A stretch of 64,000 nt of DNA from Exilispira sp964581895 (lineage in GTDB: Bacteria; Spirochaetota; JAAYUW01). A program made the position numbers and the translations under genes. This document shows, in pieces, positions 17,250 to 25,924 of this stretch. The notes beneath the pieces were generated by a model, which was not told the origin of the DNA, ran no database searches, and worked only from the letters and a program-made list of their open reading frames with translations. The first letter of the stretch is position 1, and each line of letters starts with the position of its first letter. The stretch lies in assembly GCA_964581895.1 (NCBI GenBank), contig CAZOPR010000008.1, forward strand, positions 31,011-95,010, written 5' to 3'.

Positions 17250-17726
17250 ATGGAAATAAAACTAAAAAATGCACCTGGTGCTACAAAAGAAAGAAAAAGG
17301 TTAGGTAGAGGACAAGCCTCAGGTTTAGGTACAACTGCTGGTAAAGGAAATAAAGGTCAAAAAGCAAGAAAAGGCTACTCAAGAAAGGTAGATTTTGAAG
17401 GCGGTCAAATGCCTTTATTCAGAAGGATACCAAAAAGAGGCTTCAGTAATTTCCCTTTTAAGAAGGAATATCAAGAAGTAAATGTTGACCTTTTAAGTTG
17501 TTTTGAAAATGGTTCAACAGTTACCAATCTGGATTTGTATGAAGAAGGTTTGATAAAAAATATAGATAAACCTTTTAAGATTCTTGGAAAACTTCCATTA
17601 AACAAATCAATAAATATCCAGCTAAGAACCATTATGAATGGGAAGAAGAAAGTTCAATTTGATAAATGTACAAAAGGTGCAAAAGAAACAATAGAAAAAG
17701 CTGGTGGTAAAGTGCTTATCCAATAA
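17250..17726 (+). CDS. rplO: 50S ribosomal protein L15
   Basis: Late-assembly protein with a long basic N-terminal extension; 158 residues. GRGQASGLGTTAGKGNKGQKAR and GQMPLFRRIPKRGFSNF are highly conserved glycine-rich and RRxPKRGF motifs. The C-terminal IEKAGGKVLI is usual. Its stop is 12 bases before the secY start and the spacer contains the secY ribosome binding site. Confidence 0.96.
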   Translation: MEIKLKNAPGATKERKRLGRGQASGLGTTAGKGNKGQKARKGYSRKVDFEGGQMPLFRRIPKRGFSNFPFKKEYQEVNVDLLSCFENGSTVTNLDLYEEGLIKNIDKPFKILGKLPLNKSINIQLRTIMNGKKKVQFDKCTKGAKETIEKAGGKVLIQ

Positions 17727-17738
17727 TTGGGGGAAATA

Positions 17739-19097
17739 ATGGGCAAAAATAAAAAAAGAATAATGATGCCAGGCGGTCCAAAAGAGATAGATGGTGCAAG
17801 CTTTACTGTCTTATCTGGATTGGCTGCGATTTTTGAGATAAAAGAGGTTAGAATTAAATTTTTAATAACCCTTTTTATCCTTTTTATTTATCGTCTTGGA
17901 GCTCATTTACCAGTTCCAGGTATTGATGTAAATGCTTTAGCACAAGCTGTAAATGCTACAGCCGGTGGTTTAATGGATTTTATTGATATGTTTGCAGGTG
18001 GTGCTTTAAGAAGATTTACTCTTTTTACACTTGGTATTATGCCCTATATTTCGGCCGAAATCATCATGCAACTTTTGATGTCAATTGTTCCAGCATGGAA
18101 AGATATGATGCAGGATGATCAGGAAAAAGGTAAAGATTTTATGCAATTCTGGTCAAGAGCTTTAACTATTGTTCTTGCAGCTGTTCAATCTTCTTTATTT
18201 ATTCGATATATGATAGAGCAAAATGCTGCTTCAACAACTCCTTTTATATTAATTAAATCAATCCCTTTATTTTATGCTGTTTCTGTTTTATCTATAACCT
18301 CTGGTACGATGTTCTTAATATGGCTTGGTGATAAAATAGATGAGTTTGGAATAGGAAATGGAGCATCGATAATAATCTTCGCTGGTATCATCTCAAGAAT
18401 GCCTTCTGCCTTAAGACAGTTATACAAAACCGCCATTGAAAGAAATATTTTCTTAATGATAGCTGTTTTAATTATGTTTGTTTTTATTATTGTTTTAATT
18501 ATCTATGTCCAGAGAGGAAAGAGGAAGATGATGGTTGGTGGTTCAAAGGCTATAAGAGGTGGAAAAGTTGCTATGATTCCAGCTTTTCCATTAAATATTC
18601 CTATTAACCCAGCTGGTGTTATACCAATTATTTTTGCTTCAGTCTTCCTGCAATTTCCAGCTCAGATACTTCAACCTTTTGTTGGTAAATCAGCAATTAT
18701 TCAAAAAATAGTAGTAGCTCTTTATCCTGGAACAGGTTGGTATATACTTATAAACACAATTTTAATTATTCTTTTTACATATTTCTATTCCCAATTCCAG
18801 TTGAATCCTACCGATATTGCAAACTACCTTTCAAAATCTGGAAGAACACTAAAAGGTAAAAGAGCTGGTGGTGATATTGCTCCAGAAATTCAGAGAACTG
18901 TAGATAGGATAATATTACCAGGAGCTATATTTTTAGCTTTTATAGCAGCTGTGCCTGATGTCGTTAATAAATTGTTTAATTTACCTCATGAATTCACCTA
19001 TATTATGGGTGGTACTTCAATATTGATAACAGCAGGTGTTGCTTTTGATATAGCTACCAGACTTGAAAGTATTAGAAGATTCAGATTAAGAGGATAA
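17739..19097 (+). CDS. secY: Sec translocon channel subunit SecY
   Basis: Ten-helix inner-membrane protein forming the protein-conducting channel; 452 residues. Hydrophobic segments are spaced as in the family, with the lateral-gate and plug region after the first helix (HLPVPGIDVNALAQ), the GIMPYISAEIIMQLL motif, and cytosolic loops with RGKRKMMVG and SKSGRTLKGKRAGG that contact SecA and ribosome. ATG 17739 is preferred over TTG 17727, which lies inside the GGGGGA ribosome binding site. Seven bases before adk. Confidence 0.96.
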   Translation: MGKNKKRIMMPGGPKEIDGASFTVLSGLAAIFEIKEVRIKFLITLFILFIYRLGAHLPVPGIDVNALAQAVNATAGGLMDFIDMFAGGALRRFTLFTLGIMPYISAEIIMQLLMSIVPAWKDMMQDDQEKGKDFMQFWSRALTIVLAAVQSSLFIRYMIEQNAASTTPFILIKSIPLFYAVSVLSITSGTMFLIWLGDKIDEFGIGNGASIIIFAGIISRMPSALRQLYKTAIERNIFLMIAVLIMFVFIIVLIIYVQRGKRKMMVGGSKAIRGGKVAMIPAFPLNIPINPAGVIPIIFASVFLQFPAQILQPFVGKSAIIQKIVVALYPGTGWYILINTILIILFTYFYSQFQLNPTDIANYLSKSGRTLKGKRAGGDIAPEIQRTVDRIILPGAIFLAFIAAVPDVVNKLFNLPHEFTYIMGGTSILITAGVAFDIATRLESIRRFRLRG

Positions 19098-19104
19098 GAA
19101 ATAG

Positions 19105-19752
19105 ATGATACTTTTTATATATGGTTTACCTGGCTCTGGAAAAGGAACCCAGAGTGAATTAATAAAGAAAAAATATGGTTTTATTCACCTATCTACTGGT
19201 GATATAATCAGAGATATAATTAACAATAAAAGAAAGGGCTGGGAAGAGCTGAATAGCTATGTTGCAAGTGGACAACTTGTCCCAGATAATCTGATTAATG
19301 ATTTGTTTTTTAATTCATTAAATGAAAATGGAATTGATAAAAATTTTATAATTGATGGATATCCCAGGACTTTGAATCAACTGGATTTGATAGCTGGCAA
19401 ATTAAAAAGTCTGCCAGATCTCAAATTAATGCACCTTTATATAAGGTGTGATGAAGAAAAAATAATTAAAAGGATAACATCAAGAAGAATTTGTGAAAAT
19501 TGTGGGGCAATTTTTAATATTGAACTTGACAAAGAGATACAAAATTGCAAATTTTGTGGAGCCAAACTCTATCAAAGAGTAGATGATCAGTATTCTGTTA
19601 TTAAAAAAAGAATAGATGAATACAAGATTAAAACTCTACCTGTCATTGAAAGATTAAAAGAAGAAGGTTCGCTTATAGAAGTGGATGGGGATAGAGAAGT
19701 TGATAGTATTTTTAAGGATATAATTTTATTGTTGAAGGGGAAAGTTAGATAA
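19105..19752 (+). CDS. adk: adenylate kinase, zinc-LID type
   Basis: Interconverts ATP plus AMP and two ADP; 215 residues. P-loop GLPGSGKGTQ at residues 7-16, AMP-site LSTGDIIRD and DGYPRT are present. The LID holds CENCG and CKFCG, the four-cysteine zinc site characteristic of Gram-positive and several deep-branching lineages. Position after secY is classical, but the next gene is infA: the methionine aminopeptidase gene map, usually between them, is absent. The stop overlaps the infA start by one base (TAATG). Confidence 0.96.
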   Translation: MILFIYGLPGSGKGTQSELIKKKYGFIHLSTGDIIRDIINNKRKGWEELNSYVASGQLVPDNLINDLFFNSLNENGIDKNFIIDGYPRTLNQLDLIAGKLKSLPDLKLMHLYIRCDEEKIIKRITSRRICENCGAIFNIELDKEIQNCKFCGAKLYQRVDDQYSVIKKRIDEYKIKTLPVIERLKEEGSLIEVDGDREVDSIFKDIILLLKGKVR

Positions 19753-19970
19753 TGCCAAAAGAAGATGTAATAATGCTTCAGGGAGAAGTTGTTGAGGTTT
19801 TACCTAAAACACTATTTAGGGTAAAATTAGATAATGGACATATAATTACAGCTCATCTTGCAGGGAAGCTTAGAATGTATAATATCAGACTTCTTCAGGG
19901 TGATAGAGTTCAAGTAGAACTTTCTCCATATGATTTAACAAAAGGAAGAATTACTTACAGAATTAAGTAA
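19752..19970 (+). CDS. infA: translation initiation factor IF-1
   Basis: A-site-binding initiation factor with an OB fold; 72 residues, the universal length. GEVVEVLPKTLFRVKLDNGH, HLAGKLRMYNIRLLQGDRV and SPYDLTKGRITYR are conserved. Translationally coupled to adk by the one-base overlap. Downstream, 60 AT-rich bases contain two overlapping TATAAT hexamers (19999-20004, 20004-20009) without a convincing -35. Confidence 0.97.
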   Translation: MPKEDVIMLQGEVVEVLPKTLFRVKLDNGHIITAHLAGKLRMYNIRLLQGDRVQVELSPYDLTKGRITYRIK

Positions 19971-20030
19971 TTGATAAATACTTAAAATTTCTATTATTTA
20001 TAATATAATTTAGTTATTCTGGAGGTATAA

Positions 20031-20144
20031 ATGAAAGTTCGTTCTTCTGTGAAAAAAATTTGCGATAAATGCAAAATAGTTAAAAGAGATGGTATTGTTA
20101 GAGTGATTTGCGAAAATCCAAAACATAAGCAAAGACAGGGTTAA
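20031..20144 (+). CDS. rpmJ: 50S ribosomal protein L36, zinc type
   Basis: Smallest large-subunit protein, 37 residues. The zinc ligands C11, C14, C27 and H32 are all present (CDKC, then CENPKH), so this is the C-plus form. MKVRSSVKKIC opens it as in most bacteria. Start ATG 20031 follows GGAGG with a five-base gap; stop TAA 20142-20144. Canonical place between infA and rpsM. Confidence 0.96.
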   Translation: MKVRSSVKKICDKCKIVKRDGIVRVICENPKHKQRQG

Positions 20145-20161
20145 TTTGAGGAGGAAATTAG

Positions 20162-20548
20162 ATGGCTCGAATAGCTGGAGTTGAATTACCAAACAAAAGA
20201 ATTGAAGTCGCACTTACCTATATTTTTGGGATAGGAAGATCTACTTCAAATAAGATTTTAAAAGAAACTAACATCAATAAAGACAAAAGAACAAATGAAT
20301 TATCTGATGAAGAAATTCAAAAATTGAGAACTATTATTGAAAAAACTTTAAAAGTCGAAGGCGATTTGAAAAATGAGATTGCTTTAAATATTAAAAGACT
20401 TAAAGATATTAGATGTTATAGAGGACTAAGGCATCAAGCTAGCTTACCAGTAAGAGGGCAAAGGACAAGAACAAATGCAAGAACTAGAAAAGGTCCTCGA
20501 GGCAATAGAATTGGTGCTAAGAAAAAGAAAGCATCAGCAAAGGAGTAA
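20162..20548 (+). CDS. rpsM: 30S ribosomal protein S13
   Basis: Head protein contacting P-site tRNA; 128 residues. MARIAGVELPNKRIEVALTYI and the helix-turn region FGIGRSTSNKIL open it; RGLRHQASLPVRGQRTRTNA is the nearly invariant C-terminal signature, followed by a lysine-rich tail. GAGGAGG precedes the start. First protein of the alpha operon here. Confidence 0.97.
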   Translation: MARIAGVELPNKRIEVALTYIFGIGRSTSNKILKETNINKDKRTNELSDEEIQKLRTIIEKTLKVEGDLKNEIALNIKRLKDIRCYRGLRHQASLPVRGQRTRTNARTRKGPRGNRIGAKKKKASAKE

Positions 20549-20555
20549 TTGATAT

Positions 20556-20939
20556 ATGGCTAAACAAAAGACTAAGAAAAAAGCAAAGCATGTAGTACCT
20601 TATGGGAAATGTTACTTAAATTGTTCCTTTAATAATACAATTGTAACTTTTACTGATACAAATGGAAATGTTTTAGGTTGGTCAAGTTCTGGCGCTAACA
20701 ATTTTAGAGGGGCCAAAAAATCAACTCCATTTGCAGCTCAAATAGTTGTTGAAACTGCATGTAATGCTATAAAAGAGTATGGGCTTAGAGAAGTTGAGGT
20801 TTTTGTTAATGGTCCAGGAATGGGTAGAGAAGCTGCAATAAGGGCTTTAGCTCAAAATGGTTTAGCAGTTAGAGCTATTACAGATATTACTCCTATTCCT
20901 CATAATGGATGCAGACCAAGAAAAAAGAGAAGAATGTAA
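20556..20939 (+). CDS. rpsK: 30S ribosomal protein S11
   Basis: Platform protein of the small subunit; 127 residues. SFNNTIVTFTDTNGNVLGW, GANNFRGAKKSTPFAAQ and the C-terminal DITPIPHNGCRPRKKRR are diagnostic. Eight bases after rpsM with AAGGAG overlapping its end, consistent with coupling. Confidence 0.97.
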   Translation: MAKQKTKKKAKHVVPYGKCYLNCSFNNTIVTFTDTNGNVLGWSSSGANNFRGAKKSTPFAAQIVVETACNAIKEYGLREVEVFVNGPGMGREAAIRALAQNGLAVRAITDITPIPHNGCRPRKKRRM

Positions 20940-20968
20940 AATAATTATATAAAGGGGCGCAGAATCAT

Positions 20969-21589
20969 ATGGCAAGAAATTATGAAACTAAATGTAAACT
21001 TTGCCGAAGAGAAGGAGATAAGTTATTCTTAAAAGGCGATAGATGTTATTCAAAAAAATGTCCTATAGATAAAAAGAAATTTATAAGAAGCAGAAATTCA
21101 AAACTTTCAGATTATGGTTTACAGTTAAGAGAAAAACAAAAAATTAAAAGATATTATGGCGTTTTAGAAAGACAATTTAGAGTATATTTCGCTAGAGCTT
21201 TAAGAATTAGACAGGGATTAACAGGCGAAAATTTACTATCTTTACTTGAATCAAGATTTGATAATGCTATATTTAGAATGAATTTAGCTAAATCAAGAAA
21301 TCAGGCAAGACAGTTCGTCTTACATGGAATGTTTGCTATAAATGGCAAGAAAATAAATATCCCTTCATATAATGTAAAAGCCGAAGATATCATAACACTT
21401 ACATCTCATGGCGAGAAAAATAAAGAACTTCTTTCTATAATCGAACAAAATAAGGATACCAAACCTGATGTTCAGTGGCTTACTTTTGATTTTGATAAAA
21501 AAGAAGGAAAAATTTTAAGACTACCTTTAAGAAGAGATATTCCACAGAATTTTAATGAACAACTTGTAGTCGAATTCTATTCTAAATAG
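20969..21589 (+). CDS. rpsD: 30S ribosomal protein S4, zinc form
   Basis: Primary 16S rRNA-binding assembly protein; 206 residues. Four cysteines in CKLC, DRCYSKKC near the N-terminus make a zinc site. An S4 RNA-binding domain follows (ESRFDNAIFRMNLAKSRNQA, RQFVLHGMFAINGKKINIPS). In E. coli S4 represses the alpha operon; no pseudoknot leader was recognised here. The gene lies between rpsK and rpoA as usual. Confidence 0.96.
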   Translation: MARNYETKCKLCRREGDKLFLKGDRCYSKKCPIDKKKFIRSRNSKLSDYGLQLREKQKIKRYYGVLERQFRVYFARALRIRQGLTGENLLSLLESRFDNAIFRMNLAKSRNQARQFVLHGMFAINGKKINIPSYNVKAEDIITLTSHGEKNKELLSIIEQNKDTKPDVQWLTFDFDKKEGKILRLPLRRDIPQNFNEQLVVEFYSK

Positions 21590-21609
21590 TTGGAAATAAA
21601 GAGGGAATA

Positions 21610-22665
21610 ATGGATAAAAATATTTTACAACATCTACAACTTCCTTCCAACATAGTATATGAAAGCAATGAAGAGGATATCTTCTATGGCAGATTTATAA
21701 TGAAGCCTTTAGAAAAAGGTTATGCTATAACAATAGGTAATAGTCTTAGAAGAGTTCTTCTTTCTTCTCTTCATGGATATGCCATTTCAAGTATTAAAAT
21801 TGAATATCAAGCAAAAGGTGAGAAAAGAAATTTTGTAAAATCTGAATTTGATAATATTCCAAATATAGTTCTTGAAGATACTTTAACTATTATAAGTAAT
21901 TTAAAAAAGGTAAGATTCAGATTAAACACAGAATCTCATAAAAAAACTTATAATGTTGAGATATCAGGACCAAATGAAGTTACTGCAAAAGTGCTTTCAA
22001 ATTCAGATATGAATATAGTTAATCCTGATAATTATCTTTTTACAATAACTAAAGAAGGGAAGATTTTTCTCGAATATACAGTTGAATGGGGAAAAGGATT
22101 TGTCGCTGCTGAAAGAAAGTTAGATCTTCTTGATAAAATTGGAATAATTCCTATAGATTCTATCTTTTCTCCAGTCAAGAAAGTGAATTTTCAAATTGAA
22201 GCAGCAAGAGTTGAAAACATTACAGATTATGAAGCATTAATATTAGATATCTGGACTGATGGGACAATAAAGCCAAAAGAAGCTATCGAACAGGCATCTT
22301 ATATTCTTATACAATATTTTTCAAAATTTATAACAAGCGTGAAGGATGAAAAAGAAATATTTGACATTGAAACTGTTTCTGACGAATCTATAAATGATAA
22401 AGATGCAAAACTTTTACAGATTTTAGATCAATCTCTTGATGTTCTTGAATTCACAGAAAGAATTAAGAATTGCTTTAATTCGGCTAATATAAAAACTTTT
22501 AGAGATCTTTTAAGCAAAACAGACAGTGAAATAGAAAATTTAAAAAATTTTGGGAAAAAATCTCTTGAAACTGTTGTTGATAAATTAAAAGAAAGAGGAT
22601 TATCTCTCAATATGAAAGAAGAGATTGAAAGAATTGAAAAATTATATAAGAAAAACGCTGAATAA
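21610..22665 (+). CDS. rpoA: RNA polymerase alpha subunit
   Basis: Assembly platform of RNA polymerase and contact for UP elements and activators; 351 residues, about 20 longer than E. coli. The N-terminal domain has YAITIGNSLRRVLLSSLHGY; the C-terminal domain (about 280-345) has two helix-hairpin-helix-like elements with LLSKTDSEIENLKNFGKKS. The extra length is mostly in the interdomain linker and the charged C-terminal helix. GAGGG precedes ATG 21610. Confidence 0.97.
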   Translation: MDKNILQHLQLPSNIVYESNEEDIFYGRFIMKPLEKGYAITIGNSLRRVLLSSLHGYAISSIKIEYQAKGEKRNFVKSEFDNIPNIVLEDTLTIISNLKKVRFRLNTESHKKTYNVEISGPNEVTAKVLSNSDMNIVNPDNYLFTITKEGKIFLEYTVEWGKGFVAAERKLDLLDKIGIIPIDSIFSPVKKVNFQIEAARVENITDYEALILDIWTDGTIKPKEAIEQASYILIQYFSKFITSVKDEKEIFDIETVSDESINDKDAKLLQILDQSLDVLEFTERIKNCFNSANIKTFRDLLSKTDSEIENLKNFGKKSLETVVDKLKERGLSLNMKEEIERIEKLYKKNAE

Positions 22666-22688
22666 AAAACAATATTTAAGGGAAGGCT

Positions 22689-23048
22689 ATGAGACATTTA
22701 GTTAATAAAAGCAAACTTGGTAGAACAAAATCGCACAGAGAAGCAATGCTTAGAAATCAGATTACTTCTCTTATTTTATATGGTAAAATTGAAACCACTT
22801 TAGCCAAAGCTAGATTTTTAAGATCTAATGTCGAAAAGTTAATAACAAGAGCTAAAATAGAAGACACTATTCATAATAGAAGAATCGCCAGAAAAGTAAT
22901 CCAAAACAAAGATGCATTAAATAAATTATTTAAAGAAATTGGACCTAAATTTAAAAATAGAAATGGTGGTTATACAAGAATAATCAAAACAGGGTTTAGA
23001 AAAGGGGATGATGCCCCAATGGCAGTAATAGAAATTCTTTCAGAATAA
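22689..23048 (+). CDS. rplQ: 50S ribosomal protein L17
   Basis: Large-subunit protein; 119 residues. MRHLVNKSKLGRTKSHREAM, LRNQITSLILYGKIETTLAKA and the C-terminal GGYTRIIKTGFRKGDDAPMA are family signatures. Last recognisable member of the alpha operon. The next start codon begins on the base after its stop, so the orphan membrane gene downstream is probably co-transcribed. Confidence 0.97.
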   Translation: MRHLVNKSKLGRTKSHREAMLRNQITSLILYGKIETTLAKARFLRSNVEKLITRAKIEDTIHNRRIARKVIQNKDALNKLFKEIGPKFKNRNGGYTRIIKTGFRKGDDAPMAVIEILSE

Positions 23049-23582
23049 ATGAATAAAACTCAAGATAAAATCTGGCGTATTGCCAGATTTTTATCTTTAA
23101 TAATTCTTATCTCAAGCTTTGTATTATCTTTATTTTTCAAAAATCAAATAAAAGTCATCATTTTGATTATTTATCTTCTGTATTACCTTTTAACAAATGA
23201 TATTAAAAAATTATTATCACTTATTATAAAAGTATCTACTTTGATTTTATCGATATTATTTTTTAAGTTTATTTCTAACTTTTTTTATTCAAATATTATA
23301 GAATTTCATTTTATCAATGAAATTTCAAACCTAATAAATCAAATGCTAAATATAACAAATTCCATTTTGTTTTCATCATTATTCTTTAAGCTAATTCCGA
23401 TAAATAGTTTAAGTTCTTTTGAGAATTTAAGTAATTTCATTTCAAAACTAAAATTGAATGAATTAAAAGAGAAAAAGATAGGAAATATCAAAATAAAATC
23501 GTTATCTTCCTTTTTTGCTTATATAATAGATGAAAGTTATAAAATTTATTATCAAGAAGAAAATAATAGCAAAAATATTTAA
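23049..23582 (+). CDS. small membrane protein of unknown function
   Basis: 177 residues, not recognised. Hydrophobic stretches are at about 11-30, 36-49, 56-76 and 105-118, then a charged tail with EKKIGNIKIKSLSSFF. The ATG follows the rplQ stop with no spacer and no separate ribosome binding site, so translation would depend on coupling with rplQ. Phe, Ile, Leu and Lys make up most of the protein, in line with the AT-rich genome. In many bacteria ECF transporter genes follow rplQ; no ATPase gene is present and the EcfT motifs are not seen, so that identity is not claimed. Confidence 0.6.
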   Translation: MNKTQDKIWRIARFLSLIILISSFVLSLFFKNQIKVIILIIYLLYYLLTNDIKKLLSLIIKVSTLILSILFFKFISNFFYSNIIEFHFINEISNLINQMLNITNSILFSSLFFKLIPINSLSSFENLSNFISKLKLNELKEKKIGNIKIKSLSSFFAYIIDESYKIYYQEENNSKNI

Positions 23583-23586
23583 TTTT

Positions 23587-24771
23587 TTATTGCTTTTTGT
23601 AGATTAAATTTTTTAATATTTCTATTTGTTCTGTTTGACTATCATCAAACTGCACACCAAAATGCCAATCGTCATTTTCTTTCCATCTTCTTCTAACATA
23701 AGCTTTTAATGTAAAAATATTATTTTCAATTCGAAAGTTTAGCTGCATTTCATCCTTTTCAAAAAGATTTGAAGCAAGTTTGTTTTCGTTAGAAAAAAAT
23801 TGCATTCCTCCTTGCGAAATGTTGGCAATATCAGCCTCAACAGTTAAGTATTCTGTCCTTGTAAAATATTGATTTTTAATAAGAGAAGCAATTAGCAATT
23901 TTGAAAATTCTTCAAGATTATTGATAATATTAAAGGCAATTTGAGCATTTTTTTCTATTTCATTCAACAGATATAAATATCCAACAACAAACTTTTTGTA
24001 AATAACAGGATAATATAATTCTGAAAGAATATTCTTTTTTTGCTTTAATATTAATAGTTGATTTATCTTTTGATTAGCAACATTTTGATCATTGCCCAAA
24101 AGTTTGTAATATTCGACAACATCTTCATTTACAATGACTTTTTCTACATCATAAACTTGAGAATCTGGAAAATATTTGAAACTATTTGGTACATAAAAAG
24201 CTTTTCCTGTTTTTACTATGAGAAATTCCTCTAAAGTAGCTGGATTTCTATTCTTAAAAATAACAATGGCATTTTTTGAAAAAACAGACATCTTCCTTCT
24301 AAAACCATCAATCATTTCTTGTATATTGTTTATTGTATCTAACTTTAATAAGTTTTCATCAAAAATTTTAAAAGTGGTTGTCTCAGGGAAATCAAGATGC
24401 TCAGTCTTAGATGGAAAGGTAACAGATACAGTGTTTTCCTTTAAGGTTACTCTTTGAAACCTTCTTTGTATATTTCTAACAATATTGTCTGGAAGTGATA
24501 TGACAAAAGTCTGCGAATTTACAATGGATTTAATAGTTGAAGTGAACATATGTCTGTTATCTCTGACAAAGAATATAAAGTTCAACTTCTGATATATTGA
24601 AAGAGGTAGTTTGCAGTTATGTTGAATAGTTATCGTAAAAGCATCGTATCTAATGATAGTTCCAGAAAATTCAAATTTTTCTTTAACAAAAAAGGATAGT
24701 GGAATTTTTTTAGTAAATAGAATATCTATAATATATTCTTTTTCAATTTTAGAAGATATATTTGCACTCAA
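23587..24771 (-). CDS. PilZ-type cyclic-di-GMP receptor with a GAF-like insert
   Basis: 394 residues. Residues 10-100 resemble a YcgR-N-like barrel. The PilZ arginine motif (RRFQR, 103-107) starts a second barrel but the matching NISQGG motif comes only at 317-322, some 210 residues later, followed by the usual strands ending in HFGVQF. The interrupting segment (about 120-310) contains the stretch YYPVIYKKFVVGYLYLLN that looks like a GAF core. No membrane segment or signal peptide. TTG start is chosen: TAGGAG lies six bases before it and no better codon exists. Convergent with the previous gene by four bases. Expected role: c-di-GMP-dependent regulation of motility or envelope functions; target unknown. 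Confidence 0.75.
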   Translation of the reverse strand: MSANISSKIEKEYIIDILFTKKIPLSFFVKEKFEFSGTIIRYDAFTITIQHNCKLPLSIYQKLNFIFFVRDNRHMFTSTIKSIVNSQTFVISLPDNIVRNIQRRFQRVTLKENTVSVTFPSKTEHLDFPETTTFKIFDENLLKLDTINNIQEMIDGFRRKMSVFSKNAIVIFKNRNPATLEEFLIVKTGKAFYVPNSFKYFPDSQVYDVEKVIVNEDVVEYYKLLGNDQNVANQKINQLLILKQKKNILSELYYPVIYKKFVVGYLYLLNEIEKNAQIAFNIINNLEEFSKLLIASLIKNQYFTRTEYLTVEADIANISQGGMQFFSNENKLASNLFEKDEMQLNFRIENNIFTLKAYVRRRWKENDDWHFGVQFDDSQTEQIEILKNLIYKKQ

Positions 24772-24808
24772 TTTATGCTCCTAAAATAATACTTTTTGTC
24801 TGTAATAA

Positions 24809-24836
24809 TTATTAAAGTAAAATATAAAAATTTCAA
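24809..24836 (-). promoter_or_regulatory. candidate promoter for the PilZ gene
   Basis: On the minus strand TTGAAA (24836-24831) and TAATAA (24814-24809) are 16 bases apart, about 37 bases before the TTG start. AT-rich context makes chance matches likely. Confidence 0.3.
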
Positions 24837-24920
24837 ATAATATTCTATAATATATCAATCGTCTTATAAATAAAAATTATTGAAAAAATTTTATCGTGAT
24901 TAATTATCTATTTAGAAATT

Positions 24921-25604
24921 ATGAAAGAAAAAATATTAAAATTACTCGAAGAAATTGAAGATTTATCTTTAAAAAGTAACTTTAAAGAAAAGGTTACTCT
25001 TGTCGCTGTTACTAAAACATTTGATGTAGATAAAATATTGGAAGCATATAATTGTGGACTTAGAATTTTTGGAGAGAATAAAGTTCAAGAAGCAATTTCA
25101 AAAATTGAGGCAATGAAAGATTATAAAGATATACAGTGGCATTTGATTGGGCATTTGCAATCCAATAAGGTAAAGAAATGCAAAGTTTTTTCACTTATTC
25201 ATTCAATAGATTCTATAAAACTTTTAGATGAATTTTCCAGGTTTGACGATTTTGAAAAACCTGATTTTCTTATTCAACTAAATTCTTCAGCTGAAGAGAC
25301 AAAATCTGGTCTACCTTTAGAAAATGTATATGATTTTTTTGAAAAGGTATTTGAACTTGAATTAAATAAAAAAGTTAAGATTCGAGGTTTAATGACAATA
25401 GGACCTTTGACTGAAGATAAAAATGAAATAAGAGTAGCCTTCAAAAAAACAAGAAAAATTTATGAAGATTTGCAAAATAAATATAATTTAGCTTTTGATA
25501 TTTTATCTATGGGAATGAGTGGTGATTATAAGATAGCTATAGAAGAAGGAAGTAATATGGTAAGGATAGGTTCATTAATTTTTGGAGAAAGAAAGTATGT
25601 TTGA
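24921..25604 (+). CDS. PLP-binding homeostasis protein, YggS/PROSC family
   Basis: 227 residues. Fold-type III PLP protein that keeps free pyridoxal phosphate in balance; no catalytic activity is established in the family. K32 in VAVTKTF is the Schiff-base lysine. FGENKVQEA, WHLIGHLQSNKVK and the phosphate-binding C-terminal MGMSGDYKIAIEEGSNMVRIG, with GSLIFGER, are all canonical. ATG 24921 has no clear ribosome binding site. Overlaps the following small membrane gene by eight bases, matching the common yggS-yggT pairing. Confidence 0.92.
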   Translation: MKEKILKLLEEIEDLSLKSNFKEKVTLVAVTKTFDVDKILEAYNCGLRIFGENKVQEAISKIEAMKDYKDIQWHLIGHLQSNKVKKCKVFSLIHSIDSIKLLDEFSRFDDFEKPDFLIQLNSSAEETKSGLPLENVYDFFEKVFELELNKKVKIRGLMTIGPLTEDKNEIRVAFKKTRKIYEDLQNKYNLAFDILSMGMSGDYKIAIEEGSNMVRIGSLIFGERKYV

Positions 25605-25866
25605 AGTAATTTTATCAACAATCTTTCTTATTATTATTATCTTTTTATTTTTAAGAATGATTTTTCTTGCAATTGAATCTAAAGAAAAGAAAGGTATTTT
25701 TGTAAAGATAGCAAATTTTTTTGTCAATAAAACAGACTTTTTATTTAAGAATTTTGATTCAAAAATTAGATTATCAATAGGAAAATTTAAGTTAAATTAT
25801 CTTTTCTTGATTCTTTTATTAATGCTGGTGCAAAAGTTGATTCTATTAATATTTAAAAATGGTTAA
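25597..25866 (+). CDS. small membrane protein, possibly YggT family
   Basis: 89 residues from ATG 25597, which has GGAGAAAG upstream inside yggS; a TTG at 25582 is less likely. Two hydrophobic helices (about 6-28 and 68-85) flank a charged middle with FFVNKTDFLFKNF. YggT proteins have this topology and a middle region of the form eP-x-RxxLP, and usually follow yggS or sepF. The proline-rich signature is not obvious, so the family assignment rests on topology and context. Confidence 0.5.
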   Translation: MFEVILSTIFLIIIIFLFLRMIFLAIESKEKKGIFVKIANFFVNKTDFLFKNFDSKIRLSIGKFKLNYLFLILLLMLVQKLILLIFKNG

Positions 25867-25924
25867 ATAATAAAAAATAGATAAATAGTTAATAACTTTT
25901 AAAATAATAAAAAAGGGGAATTAG

